Source of the DNA: Paramacrobiotus richtersi
Lineage: Eukaryota; Tardigrada; Eutardigrada; Parachela; Macrobiotidae
DNA: 50,727 nucleotides
Direction of reading: 5' to 3'
Assembly: GCA_034698045.1 (NCBI GenBank)
Contig: JAQGAU010000040.1
Span: 1-50,727, forward strand
In this document: positions 34,528 through 45,599 of the stretch, in pieces
How positions within the stretch are numbered: position 1 is the stretch's first letter
Layout: each line of letters starts with the position of its first letter
Notes under the pieces: generated by a model
The model's input: the letters and a program-made list of their open reading frames with translations, nothing else
Databases searched by the model: none
What the model was told of the DNA's origin: nothing
Made by a program: the position numbers and the translations under genes

Positions 34528-36166
34528 TCAATGGCGTCTAACATAGCTGAACGTGGTATGAAACTGCGCGTTGGTCGGTTCGCTTTGGCCTCGTCGTTGA
34601 CAGAATTCCCGCACCAGATCTGAAGAAAGACAAAGTTTAGCTGAGAAAATTCTGGTTGGCAAGATGCACAATAATAAAGTGTCCCTGGACAACCGGTCGT
34701 GTTACGCAATTAGTTCATAAAAAGACTAGTTTGTTCTTACCAGTTGCCATTTTCAGCCGTGTCTGGTCAATGAACTTGGCCGTATGCGTTTTCAGTTCCT
34801 CCAGTGAGAAGATACCACGGAGAGCCACTTTGAAAGCCGCCTGCCAAGTTCCAGCCTTACCCACTTCCTCCTACAACAAGTAACAGTGATCTATGCATTC
34901 AAATGAGATCTGCAATATCTCCTTAAAGTGTCTTACACGGAGCTTTGCAGAAATATTGCCGTTATCGGGAAACGTTTGGGTCGGGACGAAGACCGAACTC
35001 GCACGTTTACGGGCATTCCGGGTCACAATCTGCAATGCAGAAAATGTTAGGAACATTAACCGGATCGTGAATAAAAGAACTACAAGGGATGTTGAATTGC
35101 TGCTAATGAAATCAGAGCGATTTCCCGGTTAATAAGCTCTGTGCTAAACTTTGACGCGCATGTACATGTTAATCCGCTGCAAAAAGCTGATCAAATACTA
35201 ACCTTCCGGTTCTTCGGTTTCTGTTTCGGACTCGAAATTTCCACAGATACTTCACTTGGCGGATCACCAAGTGTATCCACCGACAGCGATCGAACCCTGC
35301 TACCTTTCAGAGCACCGTACGTTTGGAGAAAATGAACCTAAACACCAGTACAAGTATGTGTAATTCAGAGCCCCAGGGGAAACAGAATACTCTATCATCA
35401 GTCTATGCACGCAATTTCCTAGATTATCAACCGTTACATTTCCCTGCGTCGTTTAAACGAATGGAAGCATATCTACTCACGGAACGTCACAGCACAACCA
35501 AACTGTACCTACCCGACTTTTCTTGTTGGAAGCAGTTGTTACTGGAGCAGATGTTGACGCAGCTTCGAAATTCAGTGGAGAGTTATTATTCACGCTGGGG
35601 CCAGGCTCCACGGGCGTCGTATTGCCCTAGAACAGGAAAATGAGCGTTCAGTTATGAACAATCCAGAAACCTGATCACGTTGATGATAAAGTTTCTCTAC
35701 AGTTGTAGTCCAAAAACCCACGTACCCGTTTCATCTTTGAGCCTCTACTGGAGCTGGCCTTCCCTGACTGTGCAATACGAATCCCGGGGGTACTCGGCGC
35801 TGGCGGAATAGACACGGGCGCAATCGCAGCCGCTGGTGCAGCTACGAAGGACGTTGACACAGTGGGCGCTGTCGCAGTAAGCATGGCCATGATGGGCGCT
35901 GTCGCAGTGGGCGCTGGCGTGATTGCAGTCTGCACAGTTCCTTGGCCCGAGTAGAAGTGCGGGTAGCGCGTCGGCATCATACCAAATACCAGGCGCATCG
36001 GAATTGACATGGCCCAAAAATGCTCTTTCTGCTTGAGTGCTGCAAAAGCCTCTGGTATCCCATACAGCGCTAAAGCAAAATGGTGGCGGGTCTCGGGATT
36101 AACTGTGAGATCGCTTTCAGGAAAAGTGACGAAAGTGGCTGGGTTGTAAATTCCCCAGTCGGCCAT
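34528..36166 (-). CDS. Array gene copy 1: basic nuclear-type protein, possible BEN-like domain
   Basis: There are six exons: 36166-35726, 35626-35513, 35337-35203, 35029-34937, 34870-34741 and 34619-34528. All have GT/AG borders and matching phases, giving 334 residues. The conserved N-terminal block (MADWGIYNPATF, TRHHFALALYGIPEAFAALK, RLVFGMMPTRYPHFY) is not one I recognise. A low-complexity A/P/T/S stretch follows, then basic clusters typical of nuclear signals (SRGSKMKR, RNARKR). Exons 4-6 form the C-terminal region: WQAAFKVALRGIFSLEELKT then LVREFCQRRGQSEPTN. A helical pattern with a LxxIFSxEEL core resembles BEN domains, which bind DNA or chromatin proteins; this is inference and needs a profile search. 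The protein ends YVRRH, shorter than copy 3. The upstream module at 36451-36491 is the likely promoter element. Confidence 0.8.
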
Positions 36167-36450
36167 TGTACTGTGATCCAGGAGACACCTGAAGCTGTAA
36201 TTTATAACTATTCACGATGTAGAAAGCAACTCAGGTTCGAATCTGAAGGCGGAAGGGACTAAAATCAAGCGAACGCTGCTTAAAATCGCAATGCAATGAA
36301 CGCACCACGACAAGGCAGCCGTAAATCGAGAACGCTCTGCTCTGGCAGCTAAAGCCGATTGCGTGTATGGAGGCAACAAAGCATATCCTGGCTGGCTGCG
36401 CTGCTTTCTTTACCACTGCTAGGCTTGTGCTAGCGGAAATACCAGCGGTA

Positions 36451-36491
36451 GTACGTACGTACAGTGCACCGACTGGTTCAAGTCACATGTG
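36451..36491 (-). promoter_or_regulatory. Upstream module of array copy 1
   Basis: The palindrome GTACGTACGTAC (36451-36462) and the E-box palindrome CACATGTG (36484-36491) lie 285-325 bp before the start codon. Both recur at the same distance in copies 2 and 3. Confidence 0.5.
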
Positions 36492-37006
36492 CTGACCGCA
36501 TCTGACCTGACAATGCCAAGCTTTGAACCAATTTTGAACAGGTTCTTTTTGCTTAATTAGCGACAGCCGACCTTAGCAAGAGCATATTCATTGTTACAAG
36601 TTACAACACTGTGACTATGAATATTTTCTTGCTGTAAGTTTGTAGGCTGATCATTCTGACGCAGTTGATACATGTGGTAAACATGAACATCGGCATTTCG
36701 ACCAGCTGCGCAGATCTGTTATTGATTCACAGAGCAGCCGCAACACTTGACAAAAAAAGTACCAGTAGGAGATAAAAATGTCATAAAAGTTGCAAAGAAT
36801 GCGCTAAGTGGCACTAACAAGGACCAGAGATTGCCATTTTCCCGTGTAAATTCGCTATACACTTAACAACAGACAAAAAGTCTCAAAAATCAACATCTCG
36901 AATGAGTTGCAGCGATAAAGTGGCACAACCAGCGAACAAAATAACAACAAAAATACGGCACGGTATTCCAGCTGGATTTGGCTAATTGTCGGGCTTTGCA
37001 TGATGT

Positions 37007-38994
37007 CTAACATAGCTGTACGTGGCATGGAGGTGAGCGCTGGTCGGTTCGCGTAGCCCGTAGGCCCCGCAATTGACAGTATTCCCGCACCAGATCTGCA
37101 GAATATAAAGTTAGGCATATCTTTCTCTAATTTCTAAACCATTTTTGTATGATTATATAGTAATAAAGTAACCCGTAAAGTAATATAGTAATAAAGCAAG
37201 GCCCGTTCCATTCGACAACCGGTCATTTTATGGAAAAACATGACTTTTCGAAGAACAGTTCATCATGACTTGTTGTTCTTACCAGTGGCCATTTTCAGCC
37301 GTGTCTGGTCGATGTACTTGGCCGTATGCGTTTTCAGTTCCTCCATTGAGAAGATACCACGGAGAGCCACTTTAAAACCCGCTTGCCAGCTTTTAGCCTT
37401 CCCCACTTCCTCCTACAACAATGATATGTGAGTTCTAATGACATCTGCAACAACTCAAAGTGTCTTACACGGAGCTTGGTTGAAATATTGCTGTTATCGG
37501 GAAATGTTTCGGTCGGGACGAAGACCGAACTCGCACGTTTGCGGGCATTGCGGGTCACAATCTGCAAAGCATACAAGGACATCAAGGACCACATCAAGGA
37601 CATTTAACGAGATCGTGAATAAACGAACAACACGAGATGCTGAGTGGCTGTTAATCAAAGCTGAGTTATTTCGTAAGCGTTGTCTCGGATGAACATGTAA
37701 ATCTGCTACAAAGGTTGATCAAGTATTCACCTTACGGTTCCGGGATTTCCGTTTCGGGCTCGGGATTGCGACAGATACTTCACTGGCCGGATCACCCAAT
37801 GTATCCACAGACATCGATCGAATTGGCCGAGTTCCCTTCAGAGCATAGTACGTTTTGACAAAAGGAACCTAAAAACCAGTATAGTTTATTATTATTATAC
37901 ATTTTAATTTATACACATTTCCGTCGCGAAATTACAGCCAGCAGAAATTTCAGTGCAAAGCAGCCGGCCCGACTACTGGGCGGTTGTTCACCCGACAGTC
38001 GCACACCTGATCCAGATAAAAATCTCGAAAATTCTGCATGTCCGTAACTGTCGACACTGTAGACTAACCCGCAGTTTTTGGAACATATGATTGCGATTTA
38101 CTGGATAATCAAACATACGGTTGCCTGTACATTAACTAAACTATTTACTAATATGTAAATGCAGACTAATTTTCAGCACAACCAGACTGTCTGTCTTACC
38201 AGTTTGGAAACGTTTGTTACTGGGGCAGATGTTGACGCAGCTTTGACATCCACTGGAAGATCATTATTCAAGCTGGTGCCAGGCTCCACAAGAGTCGCAT
38301 TACCCTAGAACAGGCAAATGACCTACTTCGAGACTTTCCCCTGAATTGACCGACTGGTCACTGCCCGCAACTCGAAGATTCTTATCTTGATGCAACTGTG
38401 CGATGAGTGAATTAAGATAAGAGACTTGGCAGTGGGGTACTTTAATTTAGGGCATGCACTCTTGATCAACTCCCGCTGCATATAAGGTTATCCTGTAATT
38501 CAGGAAAACCCACGTACCCGTTTCCTCTTTGAGCCTCTACTGGCGTATGCCGTCTCTGGCTGCGCAATACGAATCCCGGGAAATGGGATACTGGGCGCTA
38601 GTAAAACAGGCACGGGCGCAATCACTGGCGTATTGGGCGCAGAAATGAAGGACGTTTGTACAGGGCTAGACAGCCAAATAGCGGGCGTTGAACTGATGGG
38701 CGCTGTCGCAGGCAACGAAATGACGGGCGCATGGTTGCTGGGCGCTGGCGTGATTGTAGCCAGCACAGTTCCGCCCGTATAGAAGTGCGGGTAGCGCGTC
38801 GGCATCATGCCAAATACCAGGCGCATCGGCATTGACATGGCCCAAAAATGCTCTTTCTGCTTGAGTGCTGCGAACGCTTCCGGGATCCCATACAACGCCA
38901 GAGCAAAATGGTGGCGGGTCTCGGGATCAACTGTCAGATCGCTTTCGGGAAAACTGACAAACGTGGCTGGGTTGTAAATTCCCCACTCGGCCAT
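37007..38994 (-). CDS. Array gene copy 2, last exon frame-shifted
   Basis: Second copy, with six exons at 38994-38518, 38304-38200, 37868-37731, 37561-37469, 37412-37283 and 37095-37007, giving 343 residues. It has the same layout as copy 1: N-terminal MAEWGIYNPATF block, A/P/T/S stretch, basic SRGSKRKR, SPKRKSRNRK and RNARKR, then the possible BEN-like region (WQAGFKVALRGIFSMEELKT). In the last exon about seven extra bases lie between GGCC and GCGAACC compared with copies 1 and 3. The protein therefore leaves the family frame after LVREYCQLRG and ends PPCHVQLC. The old frame downstream still reads the family ending (EPTSAH...YSYVRHH). All other exons are open. The gene could make a protein with an altered end, or be in an early stage of decay. 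Confidence 0.7.
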
Positions 38995-39293
38995 TGTATT
39001 TTGATCCAGGAGACACCTGTAGCTATAATCTATGGAGATGATAACAATTCACGATGTATAAAACAAGTCCATGGCGAATCAAAAGGCGGAAAGAACCAAA
39101 ATCAGGTTAACGCGGCCCAAAAATCGAAAGTGCGATGAACACTCCGCGGCAAAGCAGTGAATGGAGAAATCTCGGAAATGGCAGCCAAAGCCGATTGCGT
39201 ATTACGGACACAAAGCATATACTGGGCGGCTGGCTGCACTGCATACCAGCCTGCTCTGTTTACCACTGCTAGCGGAGAGAAATACCAGAGGTT

Positions 39294-39334
39294 GTACGTA
39301 CGTAAAGCGGAACTCACCGTTTAAGTCACATGTG
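39294..39334 (-). promoter_or_regulatory. Upstream module of array copy 2
   Basis: GTACGTACGTA (39294-39304) and CACATGTG within AAGTCACATGTGCTGACC (39327-39334) lie 300-340 bp before the start codon, as in copies 1 and 3. Confidence 0.5.
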
Positions 39335-39847
39335 CTGACCTCACCGCAACTGACCTGAGAAGTGCTGAACTGACTCTGGACCAATTTTCACCCGGGTTCT
39401 TTTTAGTTTAACTAACGACCGTCGACCTTAAGCAACAGCACATATGGCTGTTTGTTACGTATATACACGTGCACTGCGGTAATTCCACATGATTAGATGG
39501 ATCGTATTACAGCATACAGTACATGGTATCAAACGCGTAGACTAAATGAGCGGCGGAACATCTTTAAATGATTCATAGGACAGCCGCAACACTTGACAAA
39601 AAGCAATAGCACGAGATAACAAATTAACAATGTCATGAAAGTTGCAAAGTAGTTGCTAACAATGACCAGAGATCGCCATTCTTGGTGTGTGCATTCGTTA
39701 TACACACTACAAAATATCAGAAGGAAACGGTGTGAGTACATACAAAACGTCTTAAAAATCAAACATCTTGAGTGAGTTGCAGCGATACAGCGATACAATC
39801 ATCGAACAAACATAACACCAACATGCGGTAATCCAAGGACTGGCTAG

Positions 39848-41802
39848 CTAGTAGCCGTCGTTCTTTGCGCGATATCTAACACTGCTGAACGCCTGATGGA
39901 ACTGCGAGTTGTTCGGCTCGCGTTGGCCTCGCAGCTGACAGTACTCCCGCGCAAGATCTACAGAAAATACACATTTTCTCTAAATATACCTATCTCTTCT
40001 AATGTATTGCACAGTAATGAAGTTATCGTAGGACCCGTTTCCTTCGACAACCGGTAATACGACGAAGAACCTTGTTTTTCCTTACCAGTGGCCACTTTCA
40101 GTCGTGCCTGGTCGATGTACTTGGCCGTATGCGTTTTCAGTTCCTCCAGTGTGAATATGCCACGTAGAGCCACTGTAAAACCCATCATCCAGGTTTTAGC
40201 CTTACCCACTTCCTCCTATATCAAGAAACCATCGTCTGTGCACGAGTCTCAATCTAATGGAATCGTCTGTCTTACCCGGAGCTGGATCGGAACATTGCCA
40301 TTATCGGGAAGCGTTTGGCTTTGGACGAAGACCGAACTGGCACGTTTACGGGCATTCCGCGGCCGGGTCACAATCTGAAAAGTGAAAAACGTAAGGAACA
40401 TTTACGAGATCGTCAAGGAATCAGTAAGACGTTCTGGAATTGCTGTTAATCAAAGCCGAGACAAACTTTGTTTCGGATGTACATGTTAATTAGCTGCAAG
40501 AAGGTGATCGAATATTCACCTTGCGGTTCCTGGATTTCCTTTTCGGACTGGGGAATTCCACAGATTCTTCACTGGCCGGATTACCAAGTGTATCCACAGA
40601 CAGCGAACGAACCCTGCTACATTTCAGAACATCGAATGTTCTGAGAAAATGAACCTAAAAACCGATATAATTATTAGTTATTTATTGTATTATTATAAAC
40701 ATAATTAATTCAATCAATAATCATATTAATTTTACTATTATTAATTAAATTATTGATAAAACTAATATATTATAACTATATATCAATATATACCAATATA
40801 TTATATAATTTATTATGTGTAGTTAAACAGTCAAGCTGCACCATAGAAAATACAATTCTCTATGCATGCTTGGGGTAACTTGTAAAAGCAATATAGCCGC
40901 GATTTACATGATAATCGACCAATCGACGTCACATTTGCCTGCACAGTTTAAAAAGTACGCACACACATTTACTACGGAAAATGTACCTACCTTCTTGATG
41001 GAACCACTTGTTACTGGAGCAGGCGATGATGCAGCTTCAATATCCACTGGAAGTACACTATTCACGATGGGACCAGGCTCCACGGGCGTTGTATTACCCT
41101 AGAACAGGAAAATGACCTACTTCGAGACTCTTCCCTACACTGCTTTTGACTACCGTGTCACTGCCCGAAACTCGAACAATCTTATCTTGATGCATGTGTG
41201 CGATCAGTGAATGAAGATAAGAATCTCTGAGATATTTAAAGGCGGTGCTCGCTTGATCAGCTTCCGTTCTGATAAAGTTATCATGTAATTAAGGAAAACC
41301 CACGTACCCGTTTCCTCTTGGAGCCTCTACTGGCGTGGGCCGTCTCTGACTGCGCAATACGAATCCCGGGAAACTGGGTACTGGGCGCTGGCGAAATGGG
41401 CACGGGCGCAATCACAGGCGTACTGGGCGCCGAAATGAAGGACGTTTGTACAGGGCTAGACATCCAGATAGCGGGCGTTGACTTCATAAGCGCTGGCGAA
41501 GTGGGCGCTGTCGCATTATACATCGGAGTGACGGGCGCTGGGTTGCTGGGCACTGGCGTGATTGCAGCCAGCACAATTCCGCCCGTGTAGAAGTGCGGGT
41601 AGCGCGTCGGCATCTTGCCAAATACTAGGCGCATCGGCATTGACATGGCCCAAAAATGCTCTTTCTGCTTGAGCGCTGCGAACGCCTCGGGTATCCCATA
41701 CAACGCCAAAGCAAAATGGTGGCGGGTCTCGGGATCAACTGCCAGATCGGTTTCAGGAAAACTGACAAACGTGGCTGGATTGTAAATTCCCCAGTCGGCC
41801 AT
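39848..41802 (-). CDS. Array gene copy 3: basic nuclear-type protein, possible BEN-like domain
   Basis: Third copy and the longest intact one: exons 41802-41308, 41098-40991, 40654-40520, 40374-40276, 40215-40086 and 39957-39848, giving 358 residues. ATG 41802 (MADWG) is chosen to match the other copies; an in-frame ATG seven codons earlier exists. Features are the shared N-terminal block, a long A/P/T/S linker (PVTSGSIKK in exon 2), SPKRKSRNRK, RNARKR and the C-terminal helices (WMMGFTVALRGIFTLEELKT, LAREYCQLRGQREPNN). Exon 4 is six bases longer than in its sisters, adding Pro-Arg (IVTRPRNARKR) without breaking frame. The end VRYRAKNDGY is probably the ancestral ending. Intron 2 carries an extra very AT-rich stretch at about 40670-40815. 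Role as for copy 1. Confidence 0.8.
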
Positions 41803-42077
41803 TCTACTGGATCCAGGAGACACCTGAAGCTATAATCTATGAAGGTGTAGCAATTCAGCTCCGTGGCGAATCAAAAGACGGAAAGAACCAGAATTAGGGT
41901 AAAAAGGCCCAAAAAATCGAAAGTGCAATGAACACACCACGGTGAATGGAGAAATCTCGGAACTGGCAGCGAAAGCCGATTGCGTATTACTTACGGTATG
42001 CAAACAGAGCATCTCCTGGGCGGCTGTTTACCACTGCTAGTGAGATAATAAAGAAGCGAAGAGAAATACCAGCAGTT

Positions 42078-42138
42078 GTACGTACGTACAGACGGTACAG
42101 TGCACGTGGCACTCGCCGACTGATCCAAGTCACATGTG
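42078..42138 (-). promoter_or_regulatory. Upstream module of array copy 3
   Basis: GTACGTACGTAC (42078-42089) and AAGTCACATGTG, with CACATGTG at 42131-42138, lie 276-336 bp before the start codon. A second E-box, CACGTG, follows at 42143. Confidence 0.5.
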
Positions 42139-42684
42139 CAGCACGTGCTGACCGCTTTTGACCAGAGAAGTTCTAACTGTACCCAATTTTATCAGGTGTT
42201 TTTTCTTAATGAACGACCGCCGACCTTTCCTTCTGTCATTCTGAAACAGTTGGTATGTCGGTGCGTTTTACCGTTAGTGTACATCAGTGTACATGCTTCG
42301 AAATAATTTACCCAGTTACACAAATCTGAATTCTTCAGCATTTGATTTGAAATGACGTCACTGACATAACACATATCAGGAATATATCACAAGAGTAGTA
42401 ATACAGTAATACAGACATGAAATTCACTTGCATCATAATAGGAGTTTACTGTTTTCTGCACAGAGCATGAATGAATGCATACATGAATTACATATTATTA
42501 TTCGTACGTTACCAAAAAGATAAAAATTAATGTTATTGCCAGAGAGACCAAATCCATGACCATGTTGAATGGTTTTTGAAACTCGCTTCTGTCTCAGTCT
42601 TACTGCTGTTGACTGCTTGCTAAAAACATGATATCCATTAATTTGAGCGATAATATGGGGCACGGCGGCACATATTTAAGTTAA

Positions 42685-43092
42685 GGTTTTCTGTACCGTG
42701 TTTTCCGCGTCGCGTAAGCTGATGTGATTGTTCGTTGGTGTACTGATTGATTGTTCGTATTGTTGTGATCTCGCGATGATTTGTCAATTACTCTAAGCGC
42801 AGTATTTCATCCAGCAAAGGCATTGTTGTTATTTGTGTGACTATATTCTGTCGTCTACAGGCCTCGATAACGGATTGTCCCTTGTGCTCTGTGGATGTAA
42901 AACATTAAACTTAATCTAAACCTGAACGCAAAATCCGTGATAAAAACTTTTAGTCAGCAATACTGCGCGATCAGCTGCCGGGAATGTACCGGCAGATAAC
43001 GGCGACCTTTCGACCACCTTGTAATCATTTCGTACGCTGTATACAAATCGTTGCAAGAGCGTAAACATTAACGGTTGGTGAATAATAATTCC
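42685..43092 (+). pseudogene. Copied tail of the GPCR gene inside the array
   Basis: Two blocks match the 3' end of GPCR paralogue 2 and its downstream flank. Block 42685-42717 (GGTTTTCTGTACCG...CCGCGTCGCGTAA) matches about 33937-33969. Block 42929-43092 (including CAGATAACGGCGAC and CGGTTGGTGAATAA) matches about 33972-34130. About 210 bp that have no partner at the GPCR locus separate them. Nothing of the receptor's helices is present, so it cannot encode a receptor. It shows that the duplicated unit once reached into the GPCR gene. Confidence 0.6.
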
Positions 43093-43188
43093 TGTACCAG
43101 TTTCTATATAATGCATAAAACTGGTATCAATTGCGTGCGCCATTTAATGAGACACAATTTCGATCAGCTGCGCAAATTGGTTATTGAT

Positions 43189-44897
43189 TCATAAACGAGC
43201 CGGAACATTTGACAAAAAGGAATAGCACGATATGACCATGAACTCATAAAAGTGCAAATAAATTGCTAAACATGCCCAGAGACTGCCAGTTTTACTGTAT
43301 TCCTTCACACAATACGAGAAAGTAACAGTGCGAGTAGCGACGACTGTACCGTACATAAAGCCAATGTGAAGAATATCAACACCTGCGAGGTGCAGAAGCA
43401 ACAAGAGTCCGATCATCAAACAAAAGAACAAGAAGTAATCCCAGGAGAGGCTACTTGTCTGGCTTGGCACGATGTCATATTGCGGAAAAACCTGAAAATT
43501 TGCAGAGCAGTTCACAAAAGACTTGTTTTTGTTACGAGCTGCCGTTTTCAGTCGTACCTGGTCGATGTATTTGGCCGTATGCGCTTTCAGTTCCTTGAAC
43601 GAGAAGATGCCATTCAGAGCCACTTTAACACCCGCCTGCCAGGTTGATGCGTTCTCCACTTCCTCCTACAGCAAGCAACAATGTTGAGTGCATTTTGACG
43701 AAATCTACAGTACCTCTTAAAGTGTCTTACCCCAAGCTTGGTTGAAATATTTCCGTTATCTGGTAACGTTTGGGTCGGGACAAGAACCGAACTCGCACGA
43801 CCGCGGGCATTCCGAGTCACAATCTGCAAAGTAGGATACTTCATAAAGGAACATCCACACGATCGGGAACTAGTTAACCAAACGAAACAACAAGAGAGGC
43901 TGAATTCCGCAAAGAAGAGCCCTGTGAGCTTCGGCTCAGATGTACATATTAATCTGCTACAAAAAACTGATTCGCATATTCACCTTACGGCTCCTCGATT
44001 TCCGTTTCGGGCTGGGGAATTCCACGGATTCTTCACTTGCCGGATCACCAAGTGTATCCACAGACAGCGATCGAACCCTGCCGCCTTGCAGAACATCGTA
44101 CTGTTTGACGTAACGAACCTAAACAGCAATACACTTTACTTTGTAGGTCGTGCTTCGAAAGCAGGAAAATGTCGTTTCCCTAGAATATGCCAATGACTTT
44201 TCCTGAACTGTCCGATTTAAGTATCACTGCCTTTAAATACCCGACTGACTGCCCAGATTTCGCAGATTCTTATGTTGACGCAAGTGTGCGCTGATTGATT
44301 CAGATTGAACGAAGACAAGAATCTTTACTTTTGATATTTAAGGGATGCTGAATCTGCTCCCGTTGAAGATAAAGATATTCTGCAGTTGAAGTCTGAAAAC
44401 CCACATACCCGTTTCCTCTTTGAGCCTCTACTGGCGTTGGCTGTCTCTGACTGTGCAATACGAATCCCGAGAAATGGGGTACTGGGCGCTGACGGGATGG
44501 ACACGGGCGCAATCACAGCCGACGGCGTACTGCGCGCTGCCATGGAGGAAGTTGGCACAGTGGGCGCACTAGACATCGAACTAACGGGCGTTGAGTAGAT
44601 GGGCGCTGTTGCATTAGGCACGGAAATGATGGCTGAGTTGATGGGCGCTGGCGTGATTACCGTCTGCACAGTTCCGCCCGTGTAGAAGTGCGGGTAGCGC
44701 GTTGGCATCATGCTAAACACCATGCGCATCGGCATTGACATGGCCCAAAAATGCTCTTTCTGCTTGAGTGATGCAAAAGCCTCCGGTATCCCATACAACG
44801 CCAAAGCAAAATGGTGGCGGGTATCGGGATTAACTGCCAGATCGCTTCCGGGAAAACTGACAAACGTGGCTGGGTTATAAACTCCCCAGTCGGCCAT
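43189..44897 (-). pseudogene. Array gene copy 4, exons 2 and 6 lost
   Basis: Exons 1 (44897-44409), 3 (44118-43984), 4 (43823-43731) and 5 (43665-43536) are open with good borders and match the sister copies, including MADWGVYNPATF, SPKRKSRSRK and WQAGVKVALNGIFSFKELKA. Exon 2 is not recognisable: only a short block after CTAG at about 44194 remains before exon 3. Exon 1 and exon 3 could still join in phase. The exon 6 sequence (LVREYCQ-type) is missing: the flank word GGCTTGGCACGATGTC runs straight into unrelated sequence, which suggests a deletion. The exon 5 donor is weak (GTAACA). If it is not spliced, the frame stays open for about 115 more codons to 43189, adding a hydrophobic tail (YFLFFCLMIGLLLLLHLAGV). 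It is probably a pseudogene or a chimeric gene. Confidence 0.55.
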
Positions 44898-45187
44898 TCT
44901 ACACCTGTAAGTACAATTTATCGGGGTGATTCACTGATTACTGTTCCCGATGCAGTACTGTATATGAAAGAACTCCGTGGCGCATGCAAAGGGGAAAGGC
45001 TAGAATCAGGTTAAATGCGGCGCAAAAATCGAAAGGGCAATGAACGCACCGCGGTATGAAGCAGCAGTGAATTGAGAAATCTCGGAACTGGCAGCTAAAG
45101 CAGATTGCGTATTACGGAAACAAAACATATCCTGGTTGTGCTGCATAAGCCTCTTTGTCTTTGATTGCTAAGAAGTGGAGAGAAAGT

Positions 45188-45195
45188 GTACGTAC
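45188..45195 (-). promoter_or_regulatory. Eroded upstream module of array copy 4
   Basis: Only GTACGTAC remains of the 12-base palindrome, and the E-box position reads AGTCATGTCTGCGCTGACC, without CACATGTG. The surrounding flank is still clearly homologous to copies 1-3. Confidence 0.4.
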
Positions 45196-45599
45196 AACGG
45201 CACTCGCACGAACGACTCACAGACTGGATTAGTCATGTCTGCGCTGACCACAGGTGACCTGAAAAAGTTCTTTGCATAAATGAACGACCTTCGGCTTTAA
45301 GTTCATAACTTACAGTAAGCTTGATCATTCTGCCCAAGTTGATACGTATTACGTAGGTGCGGTTTATAGTTTACTGTACACTGTACTGGTTCGAAAGCCA
45401 AGTGATATTAATTTTTGGATCCTTCAGGACCTTGATTTTTGAAAGACGTCACTGCTATGACAAATATTAAGAATATGTTACAGAAAGCTATTCGATTTCA
45501 AACTGAATTTCAGCTGCATCATGGCAAAATACCAGCAAAGTAATATGTGTTTACTGTTCGCGACATGAATGAACACATGGAATTATAATTATATTAATT

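Noticed and set aside
36231..36250. tRNA B-box-like GGTTCGAATCTGA
   Set aside because: No A-box or cloverleaf partner nearby, and the homologous flank in copy 2 does not preserve it.
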